DNA of 63,662 bases from an uncultured Myxococcales bacterium (GCA_903847385.1 CAINDO010000642.1:1-63662), one strand, 5' to 3'; counted from the first letter of the stretch, positions 1 to 8,126 are shown. Program-made: numbers and translations. Notes: generated by a model from the sequence alone, not told the origin.

Positions 1-180
1 CCGCCCGGCCCCGACGCTCGACCGGACGCCGCAACGCCGCCCGGACCCGACGCGCGACCGGACGCCGCAACGCCGCCCGGGCCCGACGCTCGACCGGACG
101 CCGCAACTCCGCCCGGCCCCGACGCTCGACCGGACGCCGCAACGCCGCCCGGCCCCGACGCTCGACCGGACGCCGCCCCC
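1..180 (+). repeat. Five 36-bp tandem repeats inside the surface-protein gene
   Basis: The first 180 bases are five near-identical 36-bp units (each begins ccgcccgg and contains gctcgaccggacgccgc or a one-base variant). The unit is a multiple of three and keeps the frame open, so this is a coding minisatellite specifying Pro/Asp/Ala/Arg repeats. There are no unique spacers between units, so it is not a CRISPR array. Confidence 0.9.
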
Positions 181-465
181 GTGCCCGAGGCCGACGGCCC
201 GGCGTCGTCGCCGCCGGTGAACGACGCGGGCGCGGTGGCCGATGCCCGCCTGGAGGACGACGCCTCGACGCCGGAGGTTCCGGCCGTCCCCACCGACGGC
301 CTGCGCGGGCTGGCCCCCAAGGGTGGTGGTGGATGCGCGGCGATGCCCTTCGGGTCCGCGCCGCGGGCGCCGGCGCTCCTCGTCGCGCTGTTGGGTGTCC
401 TCGCGCTCGGGCGCTCGCGGCGCCGGCGCTCAGCCTGCCGCGACGATCTGCCGCCCCACGTGTAG
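1..465 (+). CDS. C-terminal part of a repeat-rich surface protein with MYXO-CTERM-like tail (5' end outside window)
   Basis: The frame is open from base 1 and stops at 463-465, so the start lies upstream; the internal GTG at 181 is not needed. The first 60 residues are five tandem copies of a 12-residue unit (consensus PPGPDARPDAAT), a flexible, probably disordered spacer. The C-terminus has a run GGGGC, a hydrophobic stretch (LLVALLGVLAL) and a terminal RSRRRR cluster, followed by about 11 residues. That Gly-Cys, single helix, Arg-cluster order is the MYXO-CTERM sorting-signal pattern, so the product is probably exported and surface-anchored. Its functional domain is not in the window. The last 36 bases overlap the convergent GMC gene. 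Confidence 0.75.
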   Translation, partial: PPGPDARPDAATPPGPDARPDAATPPGPDARPDAATPPGPDARPDAATPPGPDARPDAAPVPEADGPASSPPVNDAGAVADARLEDDASTPEVPAVPTDGLRGLAPKGGGGCAAMPFGSAPRAPALLVALLGVLALGRSRRRRSACRDDLPPHV

Positions 466-1950
466 CCCGAGGGCGTAGATGCTGAGCTGCGGCGGCCCCC
501 CGATGGACGTGGGGAACAGCGAGCCGTCGGAGATCCACAGGCCCTCGACCTGATGGTGTCGTCCCCGGCTGTCCACGGCCGCGACCCGCGGGTCGTCCCC
601 CATGGGCACGCTGGCCATGGGGTGCACGGCGCTGAGGCTGATCGTGCCCGGGTCGATGCTGACCTCGGCCAGCGCGGCGGCCTGCTCCGGGCGGTCGAGG
701 ATGCGCGAGGGGAACATCGGCACGATCACGCGCCGCGCGCCGGCGGCGAAGAGGAGCCGCGCGCCGTGCACCAGACCCTCGGCCAGCGAGCGGCGATCGG
801 GGGGGGTGGGCCGGTAGTCGATGGTGAGGCCGAGGTCGCCGTCGGGATCGACGCGGCCGTTCGTCTCGTCGTGCAGCATGGCCACGAGCACGGCCATGTG
901 GGCGAAGCGGGCCATCAGCGCGGCGTGGGCCTCGCCGTGTCCGGGGAGCATGGTGGCCACGCCCATCGGGTGGCCGAAGGCCGGCACGATCCACAGGCGC
1001 TTGTCCGAGCCCTCGGCGAAGTCGAGCTGCTCGGTGCACTCATAGGTCTGCGGAATGCCCTCCCAGGCGCGCACGGGCTCGTCGAAGTCGCCGGCGACGA
1101 CGACCGCGGGGTGCAAGTGCAGGCGCCGGCCGGTCTCGCCGCCCGGATCCATGAGGCCCGAGCGCAGGAGCAGCGCCGGCGTGCCCGTGGCCGAGGCCGA
1201 CACGCACACCCGGGGCGCGACGATCTCCAGCGTGCCCACCGCCTGAGGATCCGCGGCGTCCACGATGACCGCGGAGACACCGCGCACGCGGCCGTCGCGG
1301 GTGTCGAGGCGGACCGCCTGCGCGTGCGTAACGACCGAGCCGCCGGCCTTCATCAGGCGCGGGATGAAGACCTTGGCGGCGTTGTTCTTGGCGTCGAACG
1401 CGCAGCCGAGCTCGCAGAAGCCGCTGCCCAGGCAGCCCGTGCGGTTGTGGGCGAGGCCACCGCCGCGCCAGCCCAGCGCCTCGGTGCCGGCCTGCAGGAT
1501 GCGGTTGTGGCGGTTCCAGGCCTCCGCCGGGACGGAGGTCACCGAGAGCAGGCGCTCGGCCTCGTCGTACAGCGGCCCCCAGGCCGCGGGGGGCAGGTGC
1601 TCCAGATGGCGGTCGCGGTGCCAGCGTTCGAGCAGCTCCGGCGGCACGCGTTTGCACAGGTTCAGGTTGTGCAGCGACGAGCCGCCCACGCCCTTGCCCT
1701 GGTGAATGCGCGTGCCGTGATCGGTGCTCATGCGCGCGCCGGCCTGCCACAGCAGCCGCGGCAGCATCTGCTCCTCGCGCTGATTCATCTGCCCCGGCGT
1801 GATGTAGTCGCCGGGTTCGAGCACCACGACCTTCAGCCCCGCCTCGGCCGCCAGGGCCGCCACCGTGGCCCCGCCGGGCCCGCTGCCGATCACACACAGG
1901 TCGCAGGTGATGCGGCCGCCCGGGCGAAGCGCGCGTGCGTCGTGAATCAT
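430..1950 (-). CDS. GMC family FAD-dependent oxidoreductase
   Basis: A 506-residue flavoenzyme of the glucose-methanol-choline family. The N-terminus carries the ADP-binding motif GSGPGG (about residues 22-27). A central Cys-rich segment (TGCLGSGFCELGC) resembles that of long-chain alcohol oxidases and related GMC enzymes. The C-terminal GMC domain has the catalytic-His region AVHPMASVPMG and the closing signature LWISDGSLFPTSIGG. The substrate, presumably an alcohol or sterol-like molecule, cannot be told from sequence. ATG 1948-1950 overlaps the TGA of the upstream gene (ATGA), so the two are translationally coupled; a longer reading frame upstream is only a shadow. The upstream gene ends in a GMC small-subunit-like domain, suggesting a two-subunit dehydrogenase. 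Confidence 0.9.
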   Translation of the reverse strand: MIHDARALRPGGRITCDLCVIGSGPGGATVAALAAEAGLKVVVLEPGDYITPGQMNQREEQMLPRLLWQAGARMSTDHGTRIHQGKGVGGSSLHNLNLCKRVPPELLERWHRDRHLEHLPPAAWGPLYDEAERLLSVTSVPAEAWNRHNRILQAGTEALGWRGGGLAHNRTGCLGSGFCELGCAFDAKNNAAKVFIPRLMKAGGSVVTHAQAVRLDTRDGRVRGVSAVIVDAADPQAVGTLEIVAPRVCVSASATGTPALLLRSGLMDPGGETGRRLHLHPAVVVAGDFDEPVRAWEGIPQTYECTEQLDFAEGSDKRLWIVPAFGHPMGVATMLPGHGEAHAALMARFAHMAVLVAMLHDETNGRVDPDGDLGLTIDYRPTPPDRRSLAEGLVHGARLLFAAGARRVIVPMFPSRILDRPEQAAALAEVSIDPGTISLSAVHPMASVPMGDDPRVAAVDSRGRHHQVEGLWISDGSLFPTSIGGPPQLSIYALGLHVGRQIVAAG

Positions 1951-3542
1951 GACTCGGCCTCGAAGCCCGGGGGCGGCGCGCTCGACCGCCACACCCCGTA
2001 GGGATCCGGCCGGGGCGCCTCGGGCACCCAGGGGCCGCCGTACCCCAGCGCCGCCCAGGACTCGGGCCGCTGGTAGTGGCCGAGCATGCACAGGTCGCGG
2101 ACCGCCCGGCCCGCCTCGGCGGCGAGGCCCCCCTGGGCGACCAGGGCGTCGAGGATCTCCAGGCGAGCCGGCGGTGGCAGCCGGGAGAAGCGCGAGACGC
2201 GGGTCGTCAGCAGGCCCGCGCCCTGCTCGACGAGCGAGATCGCGCCCAGCACCTGCACCCGGATTTCGAAGGGCTGCGTGCGCAGGAAGGCGTCGACGCG
2301 ACGCAGGATGTCGCTCACCCCCGCGGCGTCCAGCGTCGGCGTGACCACCACCTCGACGGCGGCGGCCAAGGCACCCGCGGCCCATCGGGGCAGGTGCTCC
2401 AGGCCCGCGGGGGGCTCGGGGTAACCCGTGAAGCGCCAGGCCGTGGTCAACGCGGCCAGCCCCGCGACCCCGAGCATGACCCGACGCCGGGCCGGCGACC
2501 GGACCTGAGTCGAGGCCGCCAGGCGCCGCTGGAGCCGGCGCGGGAGGCGCGCGCGCCAGTCTTCCGCAGCGGGCAGCGGCGTGGGCGCACGGGGGGTCAA
2601 CCAGAACATCACCGGGCCCCGCAGGCCCTGGGCGGCGGCCATCAGCCCGGCCATGGCCTTGCCCGAGTAGATGGGCTCCAGGCCGATGCCGGCGGCGGCG
2701 AACCGCTCGCAGGCGGCCAGCGAAGCCGGCGTGGCCACCCCGTAGGCTGGCCCGAGCTGGTCGCGGTGCAGGCGCAGCGTGGGCAGGGTCGTCTCCGGCG
2801 CGTCCAGGAACCGCAGCACTTCGCGCACGTGCCCACCGAGCGTGATCTCCAGCGAGTACAGGCGCTCGACCGTCGCGACGCCGTGCACGGTCACGTCCGT
2901 GAGGCCGGCAAGGCCGAGGCCAGCCAAGAGGCCGACGAGCGTGCCCCCCGAGCCCAGGGGCACGAAGAGATGGGCGGGTCGGGGGCAGGCGCCCGCCTCG
3001 ATCTGCGCGGCGAGCTCCAGGGCACCCCGGACCACGCCGACCTGGCCCAGGAGCGCGGAGGCACCGGGCGGCACGACCGCCAGCGTGCCGAGCCTCTTCG
3101 ACAGCAGCGCCCGCGGGTGGCGCAGCGCCAGCCCCACGCGTGTGTCAGTGTAGCGCAGGTCGCCGGGACCGCTGGCCACATAGGCCAGATTCTCCAGCAG
3201 GCCGGGCAGGGGGGGCTCCCAGAACAGGTGGGCCCGCAGCGTCCGGCCGAGCAGGCGCGCGGCCGCCGAGAGCGCCACGAGCTGGCCGGAGCCGATCGCC
3301 CCCACGGACGCCCAACCCGGCGCGTCGCGCCACGGCGGCGCCGCCAGGAGGACATCCAGCTTGCGGATCTTGGTGCCCCCGGGCAAGCCCACGTGGGCGC
3401 CGAGGGTGTCGTCGCGTTTGATCCACAGCGACTCGAGCCCAAGGGACGCGGCCATCTCGGGCAGCGCCTCGACGGGCGAGGGCTGCTCGACCCAGCCGAG
3501 GCGCGGCTGGGCCGCGATGATTTCCATCCAGCGACCGGGCAT
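1947..3542 (-). CDS. Fusion of an ACC-deaminase/D-cysteine desulfhydrase-like PLP enzyme with a GMC-dehydrogenase small-subunit-like domain
   Basis: 531 residues with two unrelated halves. Residues 1 to about 325 look like a fold-type II PLP enzyme of the ACC deaminase/D-cysteine desulfhydrase group: GGTKIRKLD with K58 as likely Schiff-base lysine, and the phosphate-binding loop PLGSGGT at 195-201. After a Pro/Arg linker comes a Tat-like or membrane-type segment (ARRRVMLGVAGLAALTTAW, 351-369), then a helical domain ending in LGYGGPW, typical of small subunits that accompany GMC dehydrogenases (gluconate 2-dehydrogenase subunit 3 type). It is the first gene of an operon with the GMC flavoprotein. 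Start uncertain: M6 (MEIIAA, 3527) is an alternative, because the listed start leaves little room for a promoter. Confidence 0.75.
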   Translation of the reverse strand: MPGRWMEIIAAQPRLGWVEQPSPVEALPEMAASLGLESLWIKRDDTLGAHVGLPGGTKIRKLDVLLAAPPWRDAPGWASVGAIGSGQLVALSAAARLLGRTLRAHLFWEPPLPGLLENLAYVASGPGDLRYTDTRVGLALRHPRALLSKRLGTLAVVPPGASALLGQVGVVRGALELAAQIEAGACPRPAHLFVPLGSGGTLVGLLAGLGLAGLTDVTVHGVATVERLYSLEITLGGHVREVLRFLDAPETTLPTLRLHRDQLGPAYGVATPASLAACERFAAAGIGLEPIYSGKAMAGLMAAAQGLRGPVMFWLTPRAPTPLPAAEDWRARLPRRLQRRLAASTQVRSPARRRVMLGVAGLAALTTAWRFTGYPEPPAGLEHLPRWAAGALAAAVEVVVTPTLDAAGVSDILRRVDAFLRTQPFEIRVQVLGAISLVEQGAGLLTTRVSRFSRLPPPARLEILDALVAQGGLAAEAGRAVRDLCMLGHYQRPESWAALGYGGPWVPEAPRPDPYGVWRSSAPPPGFEAES

Positions 3543-3583
3543 CGCGCGAGTGTAGAATGATCGCTGCCGATTTGGGAGCCGCC

Positions 3584-4291
3584 GTGGGAGAACAGCTCGC
3601 CTTCACCGCCCCCGCGCCGACGCTGACCCGGCCGGACGCCCTGCGCCGCCTCGCGGGCCTCGTGGGCCGCGACCTGCGCGCGCTCGCGCCCCTCTACGGC
3701 GTGACCTTCGAGCGCGACGGGCAGCGCAACAAGGGCTGGGCCGGGCAGGTCGTCGAGCGTTTCCTCGGGCTGCCCCCGGACGCGTTCCAGCGCCCCGACT
3801 TCGGCGACTGGGAGCTCAAGGTCGTGCCGATCCACGAGCGGGCCGACGGCGTGCTCGTACCCCGCGAGACCATGGCCATCACGATGTTCAACGAGGACGA
3901 CCTGGAGCGCCTCGCGTTCGACGAGTCGCACCTGCTGGAGAAGCTGCGCCGGCAGGTCGTCGTGGCGCGCATCTTCCTGGGGCCGGAGGAGCCCCGTTCG
4001 CTCGTGCTCGCCTGCGTGCCCTTCGACCTGGACGACCCGGCGCTGCTCACGGAGATCGCGGCGGATTATGAAGAGATCCGCTGGGTTGCGCGTACCTCGG
4101 GCCTGCCCGCGCTCACGGGCCGCATCGGTCGCTGGGTGCAGCCGCGCCCCAAGGGCGAGGGGCACGGGCGCGGCGGCCACGGCTTCTACGCCAAGAAGGC
4201 CCTCATCGCGCGGATGCTGGGGCTGTCGGGCGCGGGGACGCCGGAAGACGACCCGCCGGACGCCGCGTCAGGCCTCGTCCTCGGTCGCTGA
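3584..4291 (+). CDS. mutH: MutH/Sau3AI-type DNA mismatch-repair endonuclease homologue
   Basis: About 235 residues, the size of MutH (229 in E. coli). It shares the landmarks KGWAGQVVERFLG (E. coli KGWVGVLLEIWLG), PDFGDWELKVVP (the D...ExK catalytic triad; D72, E77, K79 from this start) and GFYAKKALIARML near the end. MutH nicks hemimethylated GATC; Sau3AI is the restriction-enzyme branch of the same fold. I prefer GTG 3584, preceded by GGGAG at 3574-3578 with a 5-nt gap; the in-frame ATG at 3557 overlaps a TAGAAT -10-like box (3553-3558). No dam methylase, mutS or mutL lies nearby. The last 24 bases overlap the convergent CorC-like gene. It could be an orphan restriction-type nuclease rather than a repair factor. 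Confidence 0.85.
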   Translation: MGEQLAFTAPAPTLTRPDALRRLAGLVGRDLRALAPLYGVTFERDGQRNKGWAGQVVERFLGLPPDAFQRPDFGDWELKVVPIHERADGVLVPRETMAITMFNEDDLERLAFDESHLLEKLRRQVVVARIFLGPEEPRSLVLACVPFDLDDPALLTEIAADYEEIRWVARTSGLPALTGRIGRWVQPRPKGEGHGRGGHGFYAKKALIARMLGLSGAGTPEDDPPDAASGLVLGR

Positions 4292-5596
4292 GGGCTCGCG
4301 GCGCGGCTCGATGCGCACCAGGCGCACGCGGCGGGGGTTCGCCTCGAGCACCTCGAGCACGCGACCATCGCCGGTCTTCAGCCGCGTGCCCGCCGTGGGG
4401 ATGCGCCCGGCCAGGCTGATGCAAAGGCCGGCCACGGTCGTCCAGTCGTCGCCCTCGGGCAGCTCCAGGCCGAGCTCGCGGTTGGCGTCCCGCACCGTCA
4501 TGGCCCCCTGCATGCGAACGCCGCCGCCGGCCTCGCGCACGAACATCTCCTCGGGCGGCTTGTCGTGTTCGCTGAAGATCTCGCCGACCAGCTCCTCGAC
4601 GAGATCCTCCATCGTCACGATGCCCGTCACGCTGCCGAGCTCGTCCACCACGATGGCGATGGGCGTGCGCTTCTTCTGCATCGACTGCAGCAGGTCCACG
4701 GCGGGCATGGTCTCGGGCACGAAGTACGCCGGCCGCAGGATGTCGTCGATGACCAGGAGCTGCTGCTCCATGGACATGGCCAGCACGTCCTTGGCGGTCA
4801 CGTAGCCGATGATGTGGTCGATCGTGGCCTCGTAGATGGGCACCCGGCTGTGGTTCTCCTCGAGCATCACGCGGCGGATGACGTCCGGCGAGGCGTTGCG
4901 CGGCAGGCCGACGACGGCGCCGCGGGGCACCATGCACTCCTCGGCCGTCAGGTCGCCGAACTCGATGGCCCGGGAGGCGATCTCGCCCGCACGGGGATCG
5001 AGCGAGCCGGCCTTGGCGGCCTCGGTGACCATGATGCGCAGCTCCTCGGGGGAGAGCCGGCCCTCGGTGAAGTTCGTGCTGTCGCCGAAGAGCCTGAGCA
5101 CCATGTTCGACGCCCAGGTCAGCAGCGTGACGGCCGGCCGGGCCAGCCAGGACAGCCCCAGGATCGGGCGCGCCACGAGGCGGGAGTAGCTCTCCGTGGC
5201 CCGCAGCGCGAGGGACTTGGGGACGAGCTCACCGAGCACGAGCTCCAGGAAGGAGATCATCACCACGACGAGCGTGACGCCGATCTGCGCGGCGTAGGGC
5301 CCGAGCACCGGGACGTCTTTCAGCGACGCCGCGAAGGTCTCGGACATGTGCGCGCCGCCGTAGGTCGCCGCCGTGGTGCCGACGACCGTGATGCCGATCT
5401 GCACGGTGGCCAGGAAACGCTCGGGATCGTTGCGGAGCGCCTGGATGGCCTTGACCGCCCGGCTGCCCTCGTCGGCGAGCTCGGCGATGCGGGTCTTGCG
5501 CAGCGAGAGGATGGCGATCTCGGCCCCGGCGAAGACGCCGTTCATGAGCAAGAGGCCGAGGATGATGAGAAAGTCCTGCACGAACGGGGCGCCCAC
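4268..5596 (-). CDS. CNNM/HlyC/CorC family membrane protein (DUF21, CBS pair, CorC_HlyC)
   Basis: 442 residues, GTG start. The N-terminal 190 residues hold a DUF21/CNNM transmembrane region (hydrophobic segments around FLIILGLLLMNGVFAGAEIA, IGVTLVVVMISFLELVLGEL and LARPAVTLLTWASN). Two CBS motifs follow (SRVPIYEATIDHIIGYV and RTPIAIVVDELGSVTGIV), then a C-terminal CorC_HlyC domain (about 350-430). This order is standard for the family often labelled hemolysin or Mg/Co efflux protein; members act in divalent-cation homeostasis at the inner membrane. A candidate promoter lies directly upstream (5617-5645). Confidence 0.9.
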   Translation of the reverse strand: MGAPFVQDFLIILGLLLMNGVFAGAEIAILSLRKTRIAELADEGSRAVKAIQALRNDPERFLATVQIGITVVGTTAATYGGAHMSETFAASLKDVPVLGPYAAQIGVTLVVVMISFLELVLGELVPKSLALRATESYSRLVARPILGLSWLARPAVTLLTWASNMVLRLFGDSTNFTEGRLSPEELRIMVTEAAKAGSLDPRAGEIASRAIEFGDLTAEECMVPRGAVVGLPRNASPDVIRRVMLEENHSRVPIYEATIDHIIGYVTAKDVLAMSMEQQLLVIDDILRPAYFVPETMPAVDLLQSMQKKRTPIAIVVDELGSVTGIVTMEDLVEELVGEIFSEHDKPPEEMFVREAGGGVRMQGAMTVRDANRELGLELPEGDDWTTVAGLCISLAGRIPTAGTRLKTGDGRVLEVLEANPRRVRLVRIEPRREPSATEDEA

Positions 5597-5616
5597 GAGT
5601 CGGGATGGTCCCGCGG

Positions 5617-5645
5617 ACCTTAGTGCACCGACGCCGGAGCGGCAA
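5617..5645 (-). promoter_or_regulatory. Candidate sigma70-type promoter for the CNNM/CorC gene
   Basis: On the minus strand TTGCCG (5645-5640) is followed after exactly 17 bases by TAAGGT (5622-5617). Transcription would start near 5610, about 14 bases before the GTG. The match at the -10 is only partial. Confidence 0.45.
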
Positions 5646-5663
5646 CCCCGGGGCGTCCCTCGA

Positions 5664-5692
5664 TTGACCCGGCCGGGGCCGCCGCGGATACT
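5664..5692 (+). promoter_or_regulatory. Candidate sigma70-type promoter for the YtkA/FixH-like lipoprotein gene
   Basis: TTGACC (5664-5669), a 17-base spacer, then GATACT (5687-5692). Start point expected near 5699, leaving a short leader with a purine-rich AGGGGG ribosome-binding site before GTG 5723. It is back to back with the promoter of the divergent CorC-like gene. Confidence 0.6.
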
Positions 5693-5722
5693 TGGCGGTC
5701 GAACGTTCGTTCAGGGGGTCCG

Positions 5723-6238
5723 GTGGCGCGTCACCTCGAGAGCAGTGGTCTAGGTTCCTCGGTCCTCACGATCCTCGCGATGCTGCCCATGCTGGCCGGC
5801 TGCGAAGACGACACCGGCGGTGACGCCGCGTCGACGGGCGGGCAGGGGGGCGCCGGGGGCGAAGCCGCGGGGGGCGCGTCCGGCGCGGACACCTACGCGG
5901 CCGGGATGACGCGCGCCGGGGTCGACGCCCGCCTGAGCCTCACTCTGCTGGACGCCGTACCCGCGCCACCCCAACGTGAGCTCAACGACTGGCGCGTCCG
6001 CGTCGAGGACCCGAGCGGCGTGGCCGTGTCCGGTTGCACGCTCGGCGTGGGGCTGTTCATGCCGGTCCACGGCCACAGCTCGACGACGGAGCCCGTGATC
6101 ACCCCGGCCGAGGCCGCCGGCGAGTACCGGATCGACGACATGAACTTCTTCATGCCGGGCCTTTGGGAGATCACGTTCGACCTGACCTGCGGCGCGGTCA
6201 CCGACCAGGTGCAGTTCGCCTTCGAGATTGCCCGTTGA
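5723..6238 (+). CDS. Lipoprotein with a YtkA/FixH-like beta-sandwich domain
   Basis: 171 residues, GTG start with AGGGGG upstream. A signal peptide ends in a lipobox (PMLAGC), followed by a Gly/Ala-rich linker. The rest (about residues 65-171) reads like a YtkA/FixH-type domain: RVRVEDPSGVAVSGCTLGV, MPVHGHSSTTEPVI, then GEYRIDDMNFFMPGLWEITFD. Such domains occur in exported proteins linked to metal handling or respiratory oxidase assembly. The convergent neighbour is a multihaem cytochrome lipoprotein, so a redox-related periplasmic role is possible but unproven. The stop overlaps the neighbour's 3' end by 41 bases. Confidence 0.7.
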   Translation: MARHLESSGLGSSVLTILAMLPMLAGCEDDTGGDAASTGGQGGAGGEAAGGASGADTYAAGMTRAGVDARLSLTLLDAVPAPPQRELNDWRVRVEDPSGVAVSGCTLGVGLFMPVHGHSSTTEPVITPAEAAGEYRIDDMNFFMPGLWEITFDLTCGAVTDQVQFAFEIAR

Positions 6239-7661
6239 GGCCGACGCAGAGCGCCGGGCGGTCCGAATAGGTCGACACGCGCGACTCCGCCGTCTCCGGT
6301 GTCCAGGTCAGCGCCGTGCTCTCCAGCGTGAAGGTCGGCATCGCCGCGACGACCTCGGGCGCGAGATCCCCGGAGAGCACCAGCTCTTGCAGCACCTCGA
6401 GGCCCATCGGCCGCAGCTTCAGCACCATGTCGATGCGATCGGGCGTCGGGCCGATCACACGGTATCGCCGCGGCACGTGAACGTTCACGTAGTCGGGCTC
6501 GCCGGGCAGCGCGCCGTTCGGCGCCGGCAGGACCTCTTTGGTGAGCCGCGCAGCCGCCCAGAAGTCGTGGGTGATCTCGTCCTGGGCGTCGTAGAGCACG
6601 TCGCGGAAGACCCAGAAGTCGGGGTCTTCACCGGGCTCGGGCAGCGCCTCGGTGTCGCCCTGCGTGCCGGTCTCGAGGAGCGTCTCGGCGCCCGCCCGCG
6701 CCACGAGCTGCAGCCACAGGCGCCGGTCCTGGGACGCGCCGCTGGGGAACGAGTGCCCCGCGCCCACGTTCTCGACGTAGACCTCGATGTCGGCGCCGCC
6801 GCTCACGGAGACCACGCAGAGCTCCGTCAGCAGCGTGCTGTTCAGGGCGAGCTGGACCCGCTCACGCTGCGCCTCGCGCTCGGGGAAGTCCGTCAGCGCG
6901 ACGTCCACGCCGGCGTTGCCGTGGTCGTGGATGCGCCGAAGGGGCACGCCCTCGAACTCCGCGGCGACGCCGTCCCGCCCGGGCATGTGGCAGCTCACGC
7001 AGCTGTTGCGGAACCGGGAGTCCTCGAGGGCGTAGATGCTCTCCTTCCACTCGGCGAAGGTCCGCTCCAGGTGCAGGCCGTTGGGGGTGACGATGTCGTG
7101 GCAGCTGCCGCAGAGCTTCGACGAGGTCAGCGAGGCGCCGTCGTGGAGCGACGACCGGACGGAGCCGTGGGCCGGGTTGGGCACGGGGTCGGCGATGCCG
7201 CCGCGCATCACGCCGTCGTCCGCCCGGATGACGGGGTTGTTGGACTCGCCGGTGACCCGGGTGGCGCTGTGACAGAAGATGCAGGTCACGCCGCGCAGGT
7301 GTGCGGGCACCTCGTCCAGGTTCAGGCCGTCCTTCGTCAGGCCCATCTCGACGGCCAGCGGCGCATGGCACTTGACGCAGAAGTCCCCGAGCGCGCCGTT
7401 GGTCTCGCGCTGGCCCCGCGCGTTCATGGCCCGGAACACGGGGTCCTCGCCGGCGTAGGCGTGCATGCTGCCGGACCACTCCTTGTGGTGGGTGGGGTGG
7501 CACTCGGCGCAGGCCTGCGGGTCCAGGCGCTGCTCGGCGGTCAGGGGACCGTCGGCGGCCTCGTCGGTCCCGCACGCGACCAGCGCCAGACACAGGGCCG
7601 GCCGCAGCGCCTTGCCCACCCGCGCGCCCGCGCTCTTTCGCATCCCGCCCCCCGCCCTCAT
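6198..7661 (-). CDS. Five-haem c-type cytochrome lipoprotein
   Basis: 487 residues from ATG 7661, which overlaps the upstream gene's TGA (ATGA). The signal peptide ends in LVAC30 (lipobox). Five CxxCH haem-attachment motifs are visible: CAECH (51), CVKCH (95), CIFCH (127), CGSCH (184) and CVSCH (221). The C-terminal half (about 240-487) has no haem motif; it contains VENVGAGHSFPSG and looks beta-rich, as in other multihaem cytochrome families with a C-terminal sandwich. Predicted role: extracytoplasmic electron transfer or a redox enzyme of unknown substrate. The longer open frame upstream of 7661 is a shadow of the partner gene. Confidence 0.85.
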   Translation of the reverse strand: MRAGGGMRKSAGARVGKALRPALCLALVACGTDEAADGPLTAEQRLDPQACAECHPTHHKEWSGSMHAYAGEDPVFRAMNARGQRETNGALGDFCVKCHAPLAVEMGLTKDGLNLDEVPAHLRGVTCIFCHSATRVTGESNNPVIRADDGVMRGGIADPVPNPAHGSVRSSLHDGASLTSSKLCGSCHDIVTPNGLHLERTFAEWKESIYALEDSRFRNSCVSCHMPGRDGVAAEFEGVPLRRIHDHGNAGVDVALTDFPEREAQRERVQLALNSTLLTELCVVSVSGGADIEVYVENVGAGHSFPSGASQDRRLWLQLVARAGAETLLETGTQGDTEALPEPGEDPDFWVFRDVLYDAQDEITHDFWAAARLTKEVLPAPNGALPGEPDYVNVHVPRRYRVIGPTPDRIDMVLKLRPMGLEVLQELVLSGDLAPEVVAAMPTFTLESTALTWTPETAESRVSTYSDRPALCVGLNGQSRRRTAPGR

Positions 7662-8089
7662 CGCGGCGCCCCCGCGGCGATCCACTGCCGAATCGTACAG
7701 AGTTCCGCCGCGGACAGGGGCTCGCCCGGCGGCATCTGCCAATCGGCCGACGTCGCCGTCAGCCGTTCCATCAGTTCGCCACACTCGGGGACGCCGGCCA
7801 TGACCCGCCCTTCGTCGACCAGGGCGGCGTAGGCCTCGTCCGCGGTCCGCCAGCCCAGGCCGCCGCTGCCGTCCCCGGCGTGGCACACGCTCGCCGTCGC
7901 GCACCCCGGCGCCAGGCGGCGCGTATACAGGTTGTCGAAGGTCGGCGCGTAGAGCGGCGCGCAGTCGGGCGCCGGCCCCTCGGCGCAGGTCGAGTCGGTG
8001 TCGCTCGACGCCTCGCCACAGCCGGTCGCGAGCGCGAGCACGGGTCCCAGGAGAGTCGACGGTCGGACGAGGCCGTGGCGGGTTCGCAT
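7658..8089 (-). CDS. Small Cys-containing lipoprotein, possible cytochrome-c-like partner
   Basis: 143 residues from ATG 8089. The signal peptide ends in a plausible lipobox (LALATGC). The core reads FDNLYTRRLAPGCATASVCHAGDG, then GGLGWRTADEAYAALV and, near the end, MPPGEPLSAAELCTIRQWI. This resembles the cytochrome-c-like domains common in Planctomycetes and Myxococcota, which end in an MPPG...L...E...I..WI pattern. The CH here is preceded by C with five intervening residues rather than two, so haem attachment is doubtful. It is translationally coupled to the five-haem cytochrome gene. A promoter with almost no leader lies upstream. Confidence 0.75.
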   Translation of the reverse strand: MRTRHGLVRPSTLLGPVLALATGCGEASSDTDSTCAEGPAPDCAPLYAPTFDNLYTRRLAPGCATASVCHAGDGSGGLGWRTADEAYAALVDEGRVMAGVPECGELMERLTATSADWQMPPGEPLSAAELCTIRQWIAAGAPR

Positions 8090-8096
8090 CGTGCCG

Positions 8097-8126
8097 AATA
8101 TGCTGTCAGGCCCCATGACGGAGCAA
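8097..8126 (-). promoter_or_regulatory. Candidate promoter giving a nearly leaderless mRNA for the cytochrome operon
   Basis: Minus strand: TTGCTC (8126-8121), 18 bases, CATATT (8102-8097), then 7 bases to ATG 8089. The start codon would sit at or within a base or two of the transcript 5' end. The elements lie across the start of the divergent cobW-like gene. Confidence 0.45.

Noticed and set aside
1-180. CRISPR-like array at the left end
   Set aside because: The 36-bp units abut with no spacers and translate in frame as a repeat stalk.
3557-3583. ATG 3557 as the MutH start
   Set aside because: The ATG overlaps a TAGAAT -10-like box and has no Shine-Dalgarno sequence, whereas GTG 3584 has GGGAG with 5-base spacing. 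Not fully excluded.
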